Notes: generated by a model not told the origin, from the letters alone. A stretch of DNA of 64,000 nucleotides from an uncultured Pelagibacteraceae bacterium (GCA_902580335.1 CACHKE010000003.1:1-64000), one strand, 5' to 3'. Positions 18,822 to 28,714 are shown, counted from the first letter of the stretch. Translations and numbers: made by a program.

Positions 18822-20501
18822 TTAGCTCTCCTTCTGTCTATAGAAGTTATATTAGAGAAATCTTTAGCGAATTTTTTTCTTTGTTTAACAGACTCCTTGT
18901 CATCCCAATTTTCCACTGCAGAGATAAAATTTTCATTCCCAATATCATCGTTGATTAATTCAGCATCAAATTTAATTTGAACTGGAAGAGAGAAATTTAC
19001 TACTTGGCCACTAATTATACCTTGGCCGTTTGCAAGATTGGGTAATTGTTTAGAGTCGTCTACACTTAAAGTTTCAGAGTCTCTAGTAGTTGCTCTTTGG
19101 TCTTTTTGATTGACCATTCTAAATACAATTTGACTATTACATTGTGAAGCAATGGTTTCATCTAATCGTGATGGCCTTTGAGAAATAATCATTACCCCAG
19201 TTCCAAATTTTCTACCTTCGGTAATTACTTTTCGTATTGTATCGACTGATGGAAGGTTATCTTTATCCTCAGATCTTGACGGTATGAAATTATGAGCCTC
19301 TTCAATAATTGTTAAGAAAGGTGGAATTTCTTCTTCCACTTCTTGTCTATGTTTAAATAGATTTTCTAATAATATTGAGACAATTGCACTAGCTGGAAGA
19401 TTTTCATAACCTTTAAGATATAAAATACTTAGCTGCCCTTTATTAATAATTTTTTCTGGTTCAGTTGCAGCATCTGGTAATTCTTCGAACTTTAATTTAC
19501 TCATTTTTTGTCTATGTCTAAAGTTAGTTTGCTCCATATTTTTTAACTTTTTAGCAACTTGGCCAAGACTTCTAACCACAACATACATTGAAGCTGGACG
19601 AATATTTTTAAAAGATTTTGAGGAGTCTGATGCATACTCTCTAGCTTTTCGAACAAGTAGCTCGATATACTTTAGTAAACTACCACCTTCGTATTTAACT
19701 TTTTCTAATAGTGAGCTTAAAAAATCTTTTTGTGGATCTGTTAGTGAGTTTCCAAGTTTATCAATTAAAGTGTAAATGATTTCTTTGTCATCCGAGCTTA
19801 CAGATAAATTAGGATAAAATAATTTGACCTCATTTTTAGGATATAGTTTTTTTTTGTTTTTGGATGAATCCTAAATAATCACCGTGAATATCAAGTACTA
19901 ACATTGGATATTTTTTCTTTAAAAGTTCATCCATTATTCTTCTAACCATTACAGTTTTACCTGAGCCTGACATTCCAAAGATTGAAACATGACGAGATAC
20001 TAAATTATCAGCATCAATTTTAATTTTAACTGCATCTCTAGCTAGTAAACTTCCAATAAATAACGGATGTTTAGAGTTTAAATCAGAGATTAATAAAGCC
20101 TCTACATCTTCACTAGATGGATAACTCACTGGTGCAGCAGGTCTTACAGGATAGTTTAAGGGCATTAATTTTAAGTTATTTTTCAAAGTAAAACCTAAGA
20201 TGATAACTTTACAAATAAGCTCATCTCTGGTTGTTGGAAGAATAGTGTCTCTAATATTAATATTTTCATTTGTTAATTCTTGAGCAGCTTCAGTTGGAAA
20301 GAAAACATTTGAGCTTTCGATTGAGGAAATTTTACCCCAAACTGTTACTTCTTCAATTTTTCCCTCACTTGATGGAACTTTTGACTCTGTAGTGATGATG
20401 TCACCTTTTTTAGCTTTATAGTTTTTAAGGCTAAAGTAAAATTCACTTATATTAGTTTCACCCAAAACAGTACCGATTGATTTCCATTTTTTAGTATTCA
20501 T
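18818..20501 (-). CDS. HerA-like ATPase (HAS-barrel + DUF87), reading frame interrupted at A9 run (T9 on + strand, 19847-19855)
   Basis: N-part ORF 19836..20501 carries GMSGSGKTVMVRRIMDELL and LVLDIHGDYLGF; C-part continues in another frame (LYPKNEVKLFYPNLSVSSDDKEIIYTLIDKLGNSLTDPQKDF... into ORF 18818..19588 with FLTIIEEAHNFIPS, GVMIISQRPSRLDETIASQCNSQIVFRM). Confidence 0.85.
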
Positions 20502-21814
20502 TATCTTGCTAATCCTCCTAATGGTCTATTTCTCCAAGACCTTACTTTTTTTGATAAAATTTTTACTGCTAAACTGATCGTGTTCTGATCTTTACTTCTA
20601 ATAGCTTGTTTTAATAAATGAGTTGCATAATATTTTCTTGAGGCTTTACTCATCCAATTTGGAATTTTGGCAAATTTGTCGACTACATTTAAACCTACTG
20701 GAAAACCATAGTTAGGCAATAATTTAGCTGTAGCTAGAATATATTCATAATCTTTAATCAGGTTTTTTGATGGATTTAGTGTCTCAATTCTAATGGGCGC
20801 TGAATGATTATTAATCTTGATATATCCAATATGAACACTTGGAAAAGAGTCCATTTTATCTTCCCAAGCTGATCCTGAAGTAACACCAAATCCTTGAATT
20901 TGTTTTTTTACCTCAAGAGGTTTAATTGCTTGGCCACTTTGTAAAATTATTTCTAATAAGTGAGAGTCTGTAATTTTATATTTTTTGATAGTTGCAAGAG
21001 TGTTTTTAAAATCTTTTTCTGAGATAGTCCCTTTAGATTTATAGTTAAATAGTAAGTTTTTGATGTAGGGTGCTGAATTAGATGTTTCCACAATTCCATA
21101 GATAGGAAACTTACTTTTCTTAATAGAATTAAGAGCCTCTAAATAAACATTGATGAAATGTCTTGCTTCTGCATTAAGCTTATTTTTACTATAAAAAGGA
21201 AGCATATTTTCAACAGCAAATTTAGTAAATGTTGGAAAACCCATTACTGTAAAGGGCATTACAGTTGCTTCAATAGGGCCATGTAAAAAGCAGTAATCAA
21301 ATTTTCTATTTAACAAAATGTGTTTAACAATAGTGACTGCTTCAAAAATTATTCTAGCACCATCTTTTTTCTTATTAAGCATTTGATCTTCATCAAAATC
21401 GTCTTCCGCAAAGTCATACAGTTCGTTTTTAGGGTCATATAGATCACCTAAAAACACCATACTTTCCTCAAAGAATTCTCTATTTTTATCTGCAGCATCT
21501 GGCTTAACGATGTAGCTACCAGTTCTAATACTAAGTGGTGCGCTACTGATTATAGATGTTTTATCAACTCCACCATCAACAAAGCATGAAGTTTTACATT
21601 TATTTTCAGACCAGAAATCTTTTCCTTTGTATTCAAGATTTATAATTAAATCTGCATCTTCTAAAATCTTCTGAACAGTAAGAGCAACTTGAGTGCTGAC
21701 ATCTAGAAAGTTGTTTTGTACTTTTGGAGATGCTGAAACAGCATTTTTTACAAAATTAGTAAATAAAGATGAGTTTGATTTTATTTTATTTTTAATATCT
21801 GTTTCGTTACTCAT
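20501..21814 (-). CDS. NurA-like nuclease domain protein
   Basis: Adjacent to HerA; CFVDGGVDKTSI, CFLHGPIEATVMPF, YGIVETSNSAPYIKNLL resemble NurA motifs. Confidence 0.6.
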   Translation of the reverse strand: MSNETDIKNKIKSNSSLFTNFVKNAVSASPKVQNNFLDVSTQVALTVQKILEDADLIINLEYKGKDFWSENKCKTSCFVDGGVDKTSIISSAPLSIRTGSYIVKPDAADKNREFFEESMVFLGDLYDPKNELYDFAEDDFDEDQMLNKKKDGARIIFEAVTIVKHILLNRKFDYCFLHGPIEATVMPFTVMGFPTFTKFAVENMLPFYSKNKLNAEARHFINVYLEALNSIKKSKFPIYGIVETSNSAPYIKNLLFNYKSKGTISEKDFKNTLATIKKYKITDSHLLEIILQSGQAIKPLEVKKQIQGFGVTSGSAWEDKMDSFPSVHIGYIKINNHSAPIRIETLNPSKNLIKDYEYILATAKLLPNYGFPVGLNVVDKFAKIPNWMSKASRKYYATHLLKQAIRSKDQNTISLAVKILSKKVRSWRNRPLGGLAR

Positions 21815-22200
21815 CTGTTTGCTCCATAAAAATATTGAATTTTAGTTCCTCGAATATTTGTTCGAATAGTTAATTTTTTATTTGAAAGTCTGTTAAATCG
21901 TCTTTTTAAAATTTGTTTAAATACCCAGCATGATTTTCTGCTAGTAAAGCTTCTTAAATGAATTTTAGTAACTTTATTTTTAGCCTTAGTATTGCAGCTG
22001 TTGAAAGACCCTTGGTTATGTAAGAAAGGAAAATGGAGAGATCCAAGGGTACGAGGCGTTGCCGCTACTCGACAGCTGCTTTTACTAAAGCTAATTACGT
22101 TATTTGAAGTGGACCTCCTGTTGTTAAGTTTATTTTTAAAGTTAAAACGCATAACCATATACATACTCCCAAGACTAGTTTGGTAAACGATACCCATCAT
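21811..22200 (-). CDS. Hypothetical 129-aa basic ORF of atypical composition
   Basis: ATGA overlap with the nurA-like start supports translation, but the central region is dominated by nested inverted repeats. Confidence 0.35.
   Translation of the reverse strand: MMGIVYQTSLGSMYMVMRFNFKNKLNNRRSTSNNVISFSKSSCRVAATPRTLGSLHFPFLHNQGSFNSCNTKAKNKVTKIHLRSFTSRKSCWVFKQILKRRFNRLSNKKLTIRTNIRGTKIQYFYGANR
21994..22079. repeat. Nested perfect inverted repeats with three-way-junction folding potential
   Basis: GCAGCTGT(21994-22001)/ACAGCTGC(22072-22079); ACCCTTGG(22008-22015)/CCAAGGGT(22043-22050); CGAG-GCG-loop-CGC-TA-CTCG(22052-22071). Confidence 0.8.
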
Positions 22201-23086
22201 GCTGTTGTACTTTTTGGGAAATACTTTTTATTAAGAAAGAAAATCGTTGTTTTGAAATATTTAAGGTATTCTTAATAAATCCTTTATCATTTCCATTATT
22301 AAGTAAATATAAAAGTTCCCATTCTTTTTGAGTTAAGATTTGTTTATACTCATCGATATTTCTTTGATTATTTTTTTCTATATAATGATCTTCTAAATTT
22401 TGAGGTTGATTAACTGTTGGATCAATTATTCCTTCTGTTGCTGCAAAATCAACAAAACTCCAGAGATCTCTATCATCAAAATTACTTTCACTTATATGAT
22501 TTTCATTATCAATACCTTGATGAATGAATTGAACTTCTTTTAACGTCTCTATTTTGCAATCAAATTCTTTGATGAGTATTGAGTCTTCTATCTTGGTACT
22601 AATATCAAGCTTTAATTTTTTTCTAATTTTTTTTAGTTTTTTATAATAATTGTAGAAAACTTTTTTAAATTCTGCTCCTTTTTCAACACTGAATAGAGGA
22701 TCGTAATTTGTCTTTTTTTTATTAAGATATTTAGAAATATTAAGACAAATTGTTTTTGTAAAAGCACCACTTTTGTCCTTATGAGCTCCTTTCGTCTTAT
22801 CAAATGAATTAATACCGTTGATTATTCCTTTAATACCAGTTTGAATTATGTCCTCTCTATGCCATGGGTTTGAATTTTGGCCATTAAATATTCTCTTAGA
22901 ATCTTTCAATACTTTAGGAAGGTATCTATTGATTATTAATGTCTTAGCGTATTGTGATTGAGAATTATTGGCTTTAGCAATATCTAAAAGTTCAAGATCA
23001 GTCTTTTTTTTGATGTTATTTGGGAGCTTTTCGCAATAGATTTTTATTGCTAAAAGAAAGTTATATTGTGTGTTTTTGTGCTGCAT
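22175..23086 (-). CDS. Divergent sigma-70 family (RpoH-like) factor
   Basis: Region 2-like REDIIQTGIKGIINGINSFDKTKG..GAFTKTICLNISKYL, RpoH-box-like EFKKVFYNYYKKLKKIRKKL, C-terminal HTH LTQKEWELLYLLNNGNDKGFIKNTLNISKQRFSFLIKSISQKV. Confidence 0.6.
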   Translation of the reverse strand: MQHKNTQYNFLLAIKIYCEKLPNNIKKKTDLELLDIAKANNSQSQYAKTLIINRYLPKVLKDSKRIFNGQNSNPWHREDIIQTGIKGIINGINSFDKTKGAHKDKSGAFTKTICLNISKYLNKKKTNYDPLFSVEKGAEFKKVFYNYYKKLKKIRKKLKLDISTKIEDSILIKEFDCKIETLKEVQFIHQGIDNENHISESNFDDRDLWSFVDFAATEGIIDPTVNQPQNLEDHYIEKNNQRNIDEYKQILTQKEWELLYLLNNGNDKGFIKNTLNISKQRFSFLIKSISQKVQQHDGYRLPN

Positions 23087-23197
23087 TCATAAGTCTGATG
23101 CACAAAAAATTATTTACTCTTATAGTCTTATTTATTCTTGGAATTCTTATCTGTCAACGATCTGATATAAATCTTATATTACAAAAAAGTAGCAAAT

Positions 23198-24301
23198 TTA
23201 AGGCAGTTTCTCTCTTTTTTTTGCATCCTGGATCAAATAATTAGAAATATCCCTCATTTGTGAGATGTTTTTATTAGTTACCACTGTTAATTCCATCTTA
23301 TTGTTCAATTTTGAGTTGTTATTTTCATCCACAATTTCCACTCCAAAGTCACTTTTTATTGCGTAAAAATTTATATTCTCAATTTTTGTACTTTGATTAA
23401 TTTTTTTACCTAAAATCCAATGTCTTTTATGTTTCCATCCTAGATGACCAGGCATATCTTTTTGTTTAATAATTTTTACCTTAGCTTTAATTTTATTTTC
23501 TTTGTTATTATAAAACAACAATTCTTCAATCTTGCTCTCTAGTAATTTTATCTCATTATATGTAATAGTTTTTTTTTGCTCTTTACTAAGGCAAGAAGGG
23601 ATATCTGTAAGAACCTTAAATTCTGATGGTCTTATATTTTCGGGTAATTTTTGCCACCATTTATAAAGTAAATTAACTCCGTATTCTATTTTTCTTAAAT
23701 TTTCTAAAATATATCCAAAAGATTTATTTTTGAAATCAATAAGACTTGGACAAAAAATACTATCTTGATTAGGTAATACATAATTACTTAATTCTTTATG
23801 GTAAATATTTACCATATTAATTTTTTCTTCACGAGAAGAAGCTTTGGATTGTATAAAAATTTTTAATTTTCCTAAAAATTTTATTGAAAATTCGTCGGTA
23901 CTATTTTTAAAATCTTCTGGGTAAAAATTTCCTTCGAGTATTTTTATTTTTAACTCCCTGTCAATTTGATTTTTAAAATCCTTTATAAAGTCAATTGGTA
24001 TTTCACTTTTTTCTTTTTCGCCAGTTTTGAATTCAAGACTTTGATTTAAATTATTAAGGGCATCTTCTAATAAAACTTTTTTTTCCGTAAGGGATAAATT
24101 ATTTAAACTATCATTTGATAAATCATTAATTATTTTTCCTAAAAATTGTTTGATATCATTTTTAGAATCTGAAATAAGAATAGCTTTTTGATTAAGATTA
24201 AAATCACTTAAGTCTATATTAAAATTACTTAGATCATTAGATTTCAATTCTTTAAAATTCTTAAAATAGTTACGATCTATTGAATAAGTAACAAAAGGCA
24301 T
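23198..24301 (-). CDS. Hypothetical protein, likely partner of the upstream ATPase
   Basis: ATG within 2 nt of the ATPase stop (TAATATG); no recognised family. Confidence 0.7.
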   Translation of the reverse strand: MPFVTYSIDRNYFKNFKELKSNDLSNFNIDLSDFNLNQKAILISDSKNDIKQFLGKIINDLSNDSLNNLSLTEKKVLLEDALNNLNQSLEFKTGEKEKSEIPIDFIKDFKNQIDRELKIKILEGNFYPEDFKNSTDEFSIKFLGKLKIFIQSKASSREEKINMVNIYHKELSNYVLPNQDSIFCPSLIDFKNKSFGYILENLRKIEYGVNLLYKWWQKLPENIRPSEFKVLTDIPSCLSKEQKKTITYNEIKLLESKIEELLFYNNKENKIKAKVKIIKQKDMPGHLGWKHKRHWILGKKINQSTKIENINFYAIKSDFGVEIVDENNNSKLNNKMELTVVTNKNISQMRDISNYLIQDAKKREKLP

Positions 24302-24302
24302 A

Positions 24303-26774
24303 TTAAGATGTAAGTATTTCCATTCTTTCAGTAAAAAAGCCACCAGGCCATTTTTTTTCAAATCCACCTTGCGAATTTAATGGAAGATGATGAACTTCAG
24401 AGTCTCCTAATTTATTTCTTGAAATGAAGTTTATCGATACTTCATTTGATTTTAAAATTCCTTTTTGAACTAGCTTTTGTACTTGTAGGACAAATAACTC
24501 ACTATGTGTTTCTAAAATAAAAGTTCTAGAGACTCTACTTTTGATGATTCTTGCTATTAATTCAATTATTTTAGATTGATATTTTGGATGCCAATTATTT
24601 TCTAATTCTTGAACAAGATATGTTAAGTTTGGTCGATCAGATAAAATTTGAGCTAAAAAAGGTATAATATTAGTTGGACCTTTACCAACTTCTTCTCCGT
24701 GAATATAGAATTTTCTTTTAAATTTTAAATCTTGCAACATAATAAATTTATTTCTTCTGTACATGCCCATACCTGTCGGATACATCAAGCCTCGTCGTTG
24801 TGCATTTCTAAACGCATTGTATAAACTTGGATCCTTAAGAATTTTTTTAAGAAATTTTGGTGTAATTATTACTAGTTTTAAATTTAAAACATCTTTTAAT
24901 ATTTTATTTAATTCTTTTAATAATTTAGGATTATTTGAAATTATATTATCGAAATTCGCTCCATTAGCTGAAATTCTATGCGCATCTATTACTCTTTTTT
25001 GCCTTTCGACAAATTCTTTTCGAATTTTTTCATCTTGTGCAGCTATTTCTGATCTACTCAATTTTTTTTCTTTAGCTAATTTTTCAATTTTTTCTAAAAA
25101 ATCTTCTGGATAATCACCTTCATTTGGAACTGACCAAAAAACATCAGTCTTATTAGGGTGGCAAATAATTAAATTATTAACAATTTTTTTAATTTCAGAA
25201 ATACATTTTCTAAAAACATTTAAACTCGGGTTAAACAATGGTGCTGGTTCTATATTTCCAAATAGGTCTTTGCCTTTATAGAATACATTATTAGATCCAT
25301 TTTCAATAAATTTAGTTATATATCGAAAAATACCGTATGTTGTATGAGAATGCTGGCCATTTTCTCTTATTTGCCAAAACATTACGTTTGAACTTTTTTT
25401 TGTGGCTCTAACTTTGTAAAGAGCTTTAGTTTCAGAAATGGCATGATTAGCAAACTGTAAAAAAGTCTTTGGTTTCTTTCCTTTTAACAAATTGTCGATT
25501 ACAAAAAAGTTTATATTACTGTAATCCTCAGATAACATCATTGCAAATTCTATCTCACAACGCTTTTTAAAATTCATTTCTTTAAATTTTTTACCAGCTT
25601 TAGTCTCATAAAAAACCTCATCTTCTGCAAATTGAATATTTAGCTGATTAAGAAAATTTTTATCTTTGACATAATTTTTCGAAAGTCTATCTAACCATTT
25701 TTTATCTGCAGGTTTTATTTTTGCAGGTTTGTTTTTAAAGTTAATTTCAAAACTTTTAAGATGTTGATTACATTTGTCTATTTCGTCTTTGATCAATTCT
25801 ATATTTTTTGAACTATTATCTTTTTCAATTATTTTTTTTACTAAATGATAAATGCTTACCTTTAAGGGATCTTTTTCAATTAGTGATGGACCAAAATATT
25901 TATAGCTTAAAATTCTATCAGACAAAAATTTAAAAGCCTCTTTTCTGAATTGAATATTTGTATCTTCTTTGAAAGTGTTTTTGTAAGAGTCATAATAATT
26001 TTGCCAAGATTTTTTTCCTGTAATGATTTCATAATCACTGTAAAGTTCTTTATCAACGAAATAATCAGGTTCTGCTATTGGCCTGCCCCTATGATAAGTG
26101 CCACTATATCTATCTGGTCTTGCTAAAATTCTAGAAAATCTCTCACTAATATATCCCACTTCATGAATATCAGTTATTTTTTTATAATTTTTGTCTATTC
26201 TCTTTAATTTAACTAATCTTTCATCATTATCTTTTTTAATTTCAATACTTTCAATTTTACTTGATTTTTTTTTCTTATAATATTTTATTGAAATAATCAT
26301 TTTAATCGGAATAGACAAAACTTCTTCTTTTTTTACAGAAATTTTTTTATCTGGTGTAAAATAAGTAGCTACAGATGGTAAAGATTTATCGCTGCTAAAT
26401 TGATGGTAAATAGTTTTTTTTTTCACATTATCAAAATAGTTACTTAAATCATTAACAAATGTTGGGTAATGAATATCCATATTTATTTCAATATTTATAT
26501 TTTTTTTATTCAGCCTTGATGTGTAGTAGTGAATTTTTTTTGAGGAAATATTTTGAATATTTTCATTTCTATAAAATGGAGTATCTTTTTGGCTAACATT
26601 TTTGCCTCTTTTTACTTCTTGTTCAGAAAAAATATTATGTATGATATCAAAAGTTTTTAATAAGGTCGTTTTTCCAGAACTATTTTCACCATATAGTAGT
26701 GTTAATGGAGCTATATTTAAGTTTTGCTCTTTTGAAAATGTTTTTATATTTTTTATAGTTATTTGTTTGTACAT
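24303..26774 (-). CDS. Large AAA (SMC/OLD-type, DUF3696-like C-terminus) ATPase
   Basis: Walker A LLYGENSSGKTTLLKTF; C-terminal TNIIPFLAQIL..LVQELENNWHPKYQSKIIELIARI..FILETHSELFVLQVQKLV..GGFEKKWPGGFFTER. Confidence 0.8.
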   Translation of the reverse strand: MYKQITIKNIKTFSKEQNLNIAPLTLLYGENSSGKTTLLKTFDIIHNIFSEQEVKRGKNVSQKDTPFYRNENIQNISSKKIHYYTSRLNKKNINIEINMDIHYPTFVNDLSNYFDNVKKKTIYHQFSSDKSLPSVATYFTPDKKISVKKEEVLSIPIKMIISIKYYKKKKSSKIESIEIKKDNDERLVKLKRIDKNYKKITDIHEVGYISERFSRILARPDRYSGTYHRGRPIAEPDYFVDKELYSDYEIITGKKSWQNYYDSYKNTFKEDTNIQFRKEAFKFLSDRILSYKYFGPSLIEKDPLKVSIYHLVKKIIEKDNSSKNIELIKDEIDKCNQHLKSFEINFKNKPAKIKPADKKWLDRLSKNYVKDKNFLNQLNIQFAEDEVFYETKAGKKFKEMNFKKRCEIEFAMMLSEDYSNINFFVIDNLLKGKKPKTFLQFANHAISETKALYKVRATKKSSNVMFWQIRENGQHSHTTYGIFRYITKFIENGSNNVFYKGKDLFGNIEPAPLFNPSLNVFRKCISEIKKIVNNLIICHPNKTDVFWSVPNEGDYPEDFLEKIEKLAKEKKLSRSEIAAQDEKIRKEFVERQKRVIDAHRISANGANFDNIISNNPKLLKELNKILKDVLNLKLVIITPKFLKKILKDPSLYNAFRNAQRRGLMYPTGMGMYRRNKFIMLQDLKFKRKFYIHGEEVGKGPTNIIPFLAQILSDRPNLTYLVQELENNWHPKYQSKIIELIARIIKSRVSRTFILETHSELFVLQVQKLVQKGILKSNEVSINFISRNKLGDSEVHHLPLNSQGGFEKKWPGGFFTERMEILTS

Positions 26775-26888
26775 ATCATTAAAACTTGATTAAAAAATAT
26801 TGTCTTAATAATATATCTATTCCTCATTTTAACATAAAATTATTTTTTTCTTGTTTACTTTAATGAAAGAGGGAATAATTAAGATATT

Positions 26889-27983
26889 ATGCAAGATTCG
26901 TTAATATATTTACTTTTAGCTCTTATTGTTGTGGTGATTTTTTTATTACTTAAACAAAGAAGTAATAACAATAATCAAAGTGAAAATAAAGAAGCTGAGG
27001 AATTGGCTAATTTAAATGCTGAAATAGTGAGGTTAAAAGACAGCCTTAATTCCACAATTAATACATCACTAAGCTCGATGTCTACTTCATTTAACTCTTT
27101 ATCAACTGGGGTTACAAAAGATATGACCGAGGCCTTAACTAAAGTCGATGAGAAAGTTGGGAATTTTAACGAACAAGTAAAATTGCTAAATCAAAGCCAA
27201 GAGGGGATTACTAAAATTTTAGCAGGGGTTAAAAAGTATGGAACTTTGGCTGAATATTCTTTGGATGCTCTAATTAAAGATTTATTACCTGCGTCTCAAT
27301 ATATGACAAATGTCAAAATGAAAGAAGATACAAGTGAAAACGTAGAATTTGCAATCAAGCTTCAAGGGGATGTTTTGGTTCCGGTAGATTCTCATTTTCC
27401 AGTAGAAAAATTTAAGGCAATTACAGATGCGCACGAGGCAGATGATAAGAAGGCAGTTGCTGATGCTAGAACAAAATTAGCAAGTGCATTTAAGGCTAAA
27501 GCAAAAAGTGTCATGGAAAAATATATTGTTCCACCTAAAACTTCAAATTTTGCAATAGTGTACGCTCCTACAGAAAGTCTTTATAAAGAGTTAACTGAGT
27601 ATCAAGACCCAAGCAGTAAAGAGCTATTGACACAAGAATTAATGAAAAAATATAAAATAGTAATTTGTGGCCCAAATACTCTTTCAGCTTACCTACAGTC
27701 TTTACACATGGGCTTTCAGTCTCTTAAAATTTCAAAACACGCAACAGAGATTTATGATCATTTAAAAACTATAAGCACGAGATTTTCTAGTCATTTTGAT
27801 AATATTTATAAATTAAGAAAAAAACTTGAAGAGGCTATGACAGTTGTTGATAGTTTTGGAAAAGATGCAAGATCAATTACTAGAACTTTAGAAAATATAA
27901 AAGATCCCGAGCAAGTTGAAAAAGCTGTTCTAACAGAGAACGTTGAGAGTTTTGTTGAAAGAAATAAACAAGTCAAAAAATAA
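26889..27983 (+). CDS. rmuC: DNA recombination protein RmuC family
   Basis: N-terminal TM, coiled coil, then KYGTLAEYSLDALIKDLLPASQY..DVLVPVDSHFPVEKF. Confidence 0.85.
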   Translation: MQDSLIYLLLALIVVVIFLLLKQRSNNNNQSENKEAEELANLNAEIVRLKDSLNSTINTSLSSMSTSFNSLSTGVTKDMTEALTKVDEKVGNFNEQVKLLNQSQEGITKILAGVKKYGTLAEYSLDALIKDLLPASQYMTNVKMKEDTSENVEFAIKLQGDVLVPVDSHFPVEKFKAITDAHEADDKKAVADARTKLASAFKAKAKSVMEKYIVPPKTSNFAIVYAPTESLYKELTEYQDPSSKELLTQELMKKYKIVICGPNTLSAYLQSLHMGFQSLKISKHATEIYDHLKTISTRFSSHFDNIYKLRKKLEEAMTVVDSFGKDARSITRTLENIKDPEQVEKAVLTENVESFVERNKQVKK

Positions 27984-28020
27984 TTTCTTTTTTCAGATAA
28001 TACCGTCTATAAGAAATCAC

Positions 28021-28710
28021 ATGCGTTGGAACAAAAAATATGACTATCCTACGAGTTCAAGAGCGACAGAAGATGGAGTAAGAAGATACGTATTAGGAGA
28101 AGCAAAGTTACCGAGTGTAACTTCAATACTTGATGCAACTAAATCCGAGGAAGATAAAGCAGCTTTAGCTAATTGGAGAGAGAGAACTGGTCACAAAGAA
28201 GCTGAAGCTATTACTAAGGCTGCAAGCAGCAGAGGTTCTCAGATGCATAGCTATTTAGAGTCTTTTCTTTTGGGAAGAGAAAATTTGAGTTTCTTTGAAG
28301 ACAATGAGCAATATAAAAAAATGGCAAAAGAGATTATTGATAAAGGTTTAACAAACAGACTAGAGGAAATATATGGTGTGGAGGCCACTATGCATTATCC
28401 TGATAGATATGCAGGAACAGCAGATTGCGTCGGTGTTTATGAAGGAAAAGAAACGATAATTGATTTTAAGCAGTCCAACAAACCAAAAAAAATTGAGTAC
28501 ATAGATTCTTGGTTTTTACAAACTGCAGCTTACTCTTTAGCACATAATGTTGTTTATAATTCAAACATTAATGCATGTGTTATTCTAGTCTGCACAGTTG
28601 ATAATTTGTTTCAAGAGTTTAAGATTCAAGGGCCAGAACTGATAACATATCAAAATTTGTTTTTAGGTAGATTAAAAAAATTTAATGAGATGAATAATTT
28701 GGTTCAATAA
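28021..28710 (+). CDS. PD-(D/E)XK exonuclease-like protein
   Basis: LPSVTSILDATK, RGSQMHSYLESFL, YAGTADCVGVYEGKETIIDFKQSNKPK, WFLQTAAYSLA; start shifted to MRWNKKYDYPTS. Confidence 0.8.
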   Translation: MRWNKKYDYPTSSRATEDGVRRYVLGEAKLPSVTSILDATKSEEDKAALANWRERTGHKEAEAITKAASSRGSQMHSYLESFLLGRENLSFFEDNEQYKKMAKEIIDKGLTNRLEEIYGVEATMHYPDRYAGTADCVGVYEGKETIIDFKQSNKPKKIEYIDSWFLQTAAYSLAHNVVYNSNINACVILVCTVDNLFQEFKIQGPELITYQNLFLGRLKKFNEMNNLVQ

Positions 28711-28714
28711 AAAA

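Noticed and set aside
21994-22079. Hammerhead ribozyme identity for the three-way junction
   Set aside because: No CUGANGA...GAAA core on either strand; junction spacers do not match
21992-22186. Plus-strand 64-aa ORF over the inverted-repeat block
   Set aside because: Explained by the inverted repeats and overlap with the minus-strand train
23020-23244. Plus-strand 74-aa ORF between the sigma-like gene and the ATPase partner
   Set aside because: Overlaps both neighbours antisense; a shorter start gives a lipoprotein-like peptide but nothing else supports it
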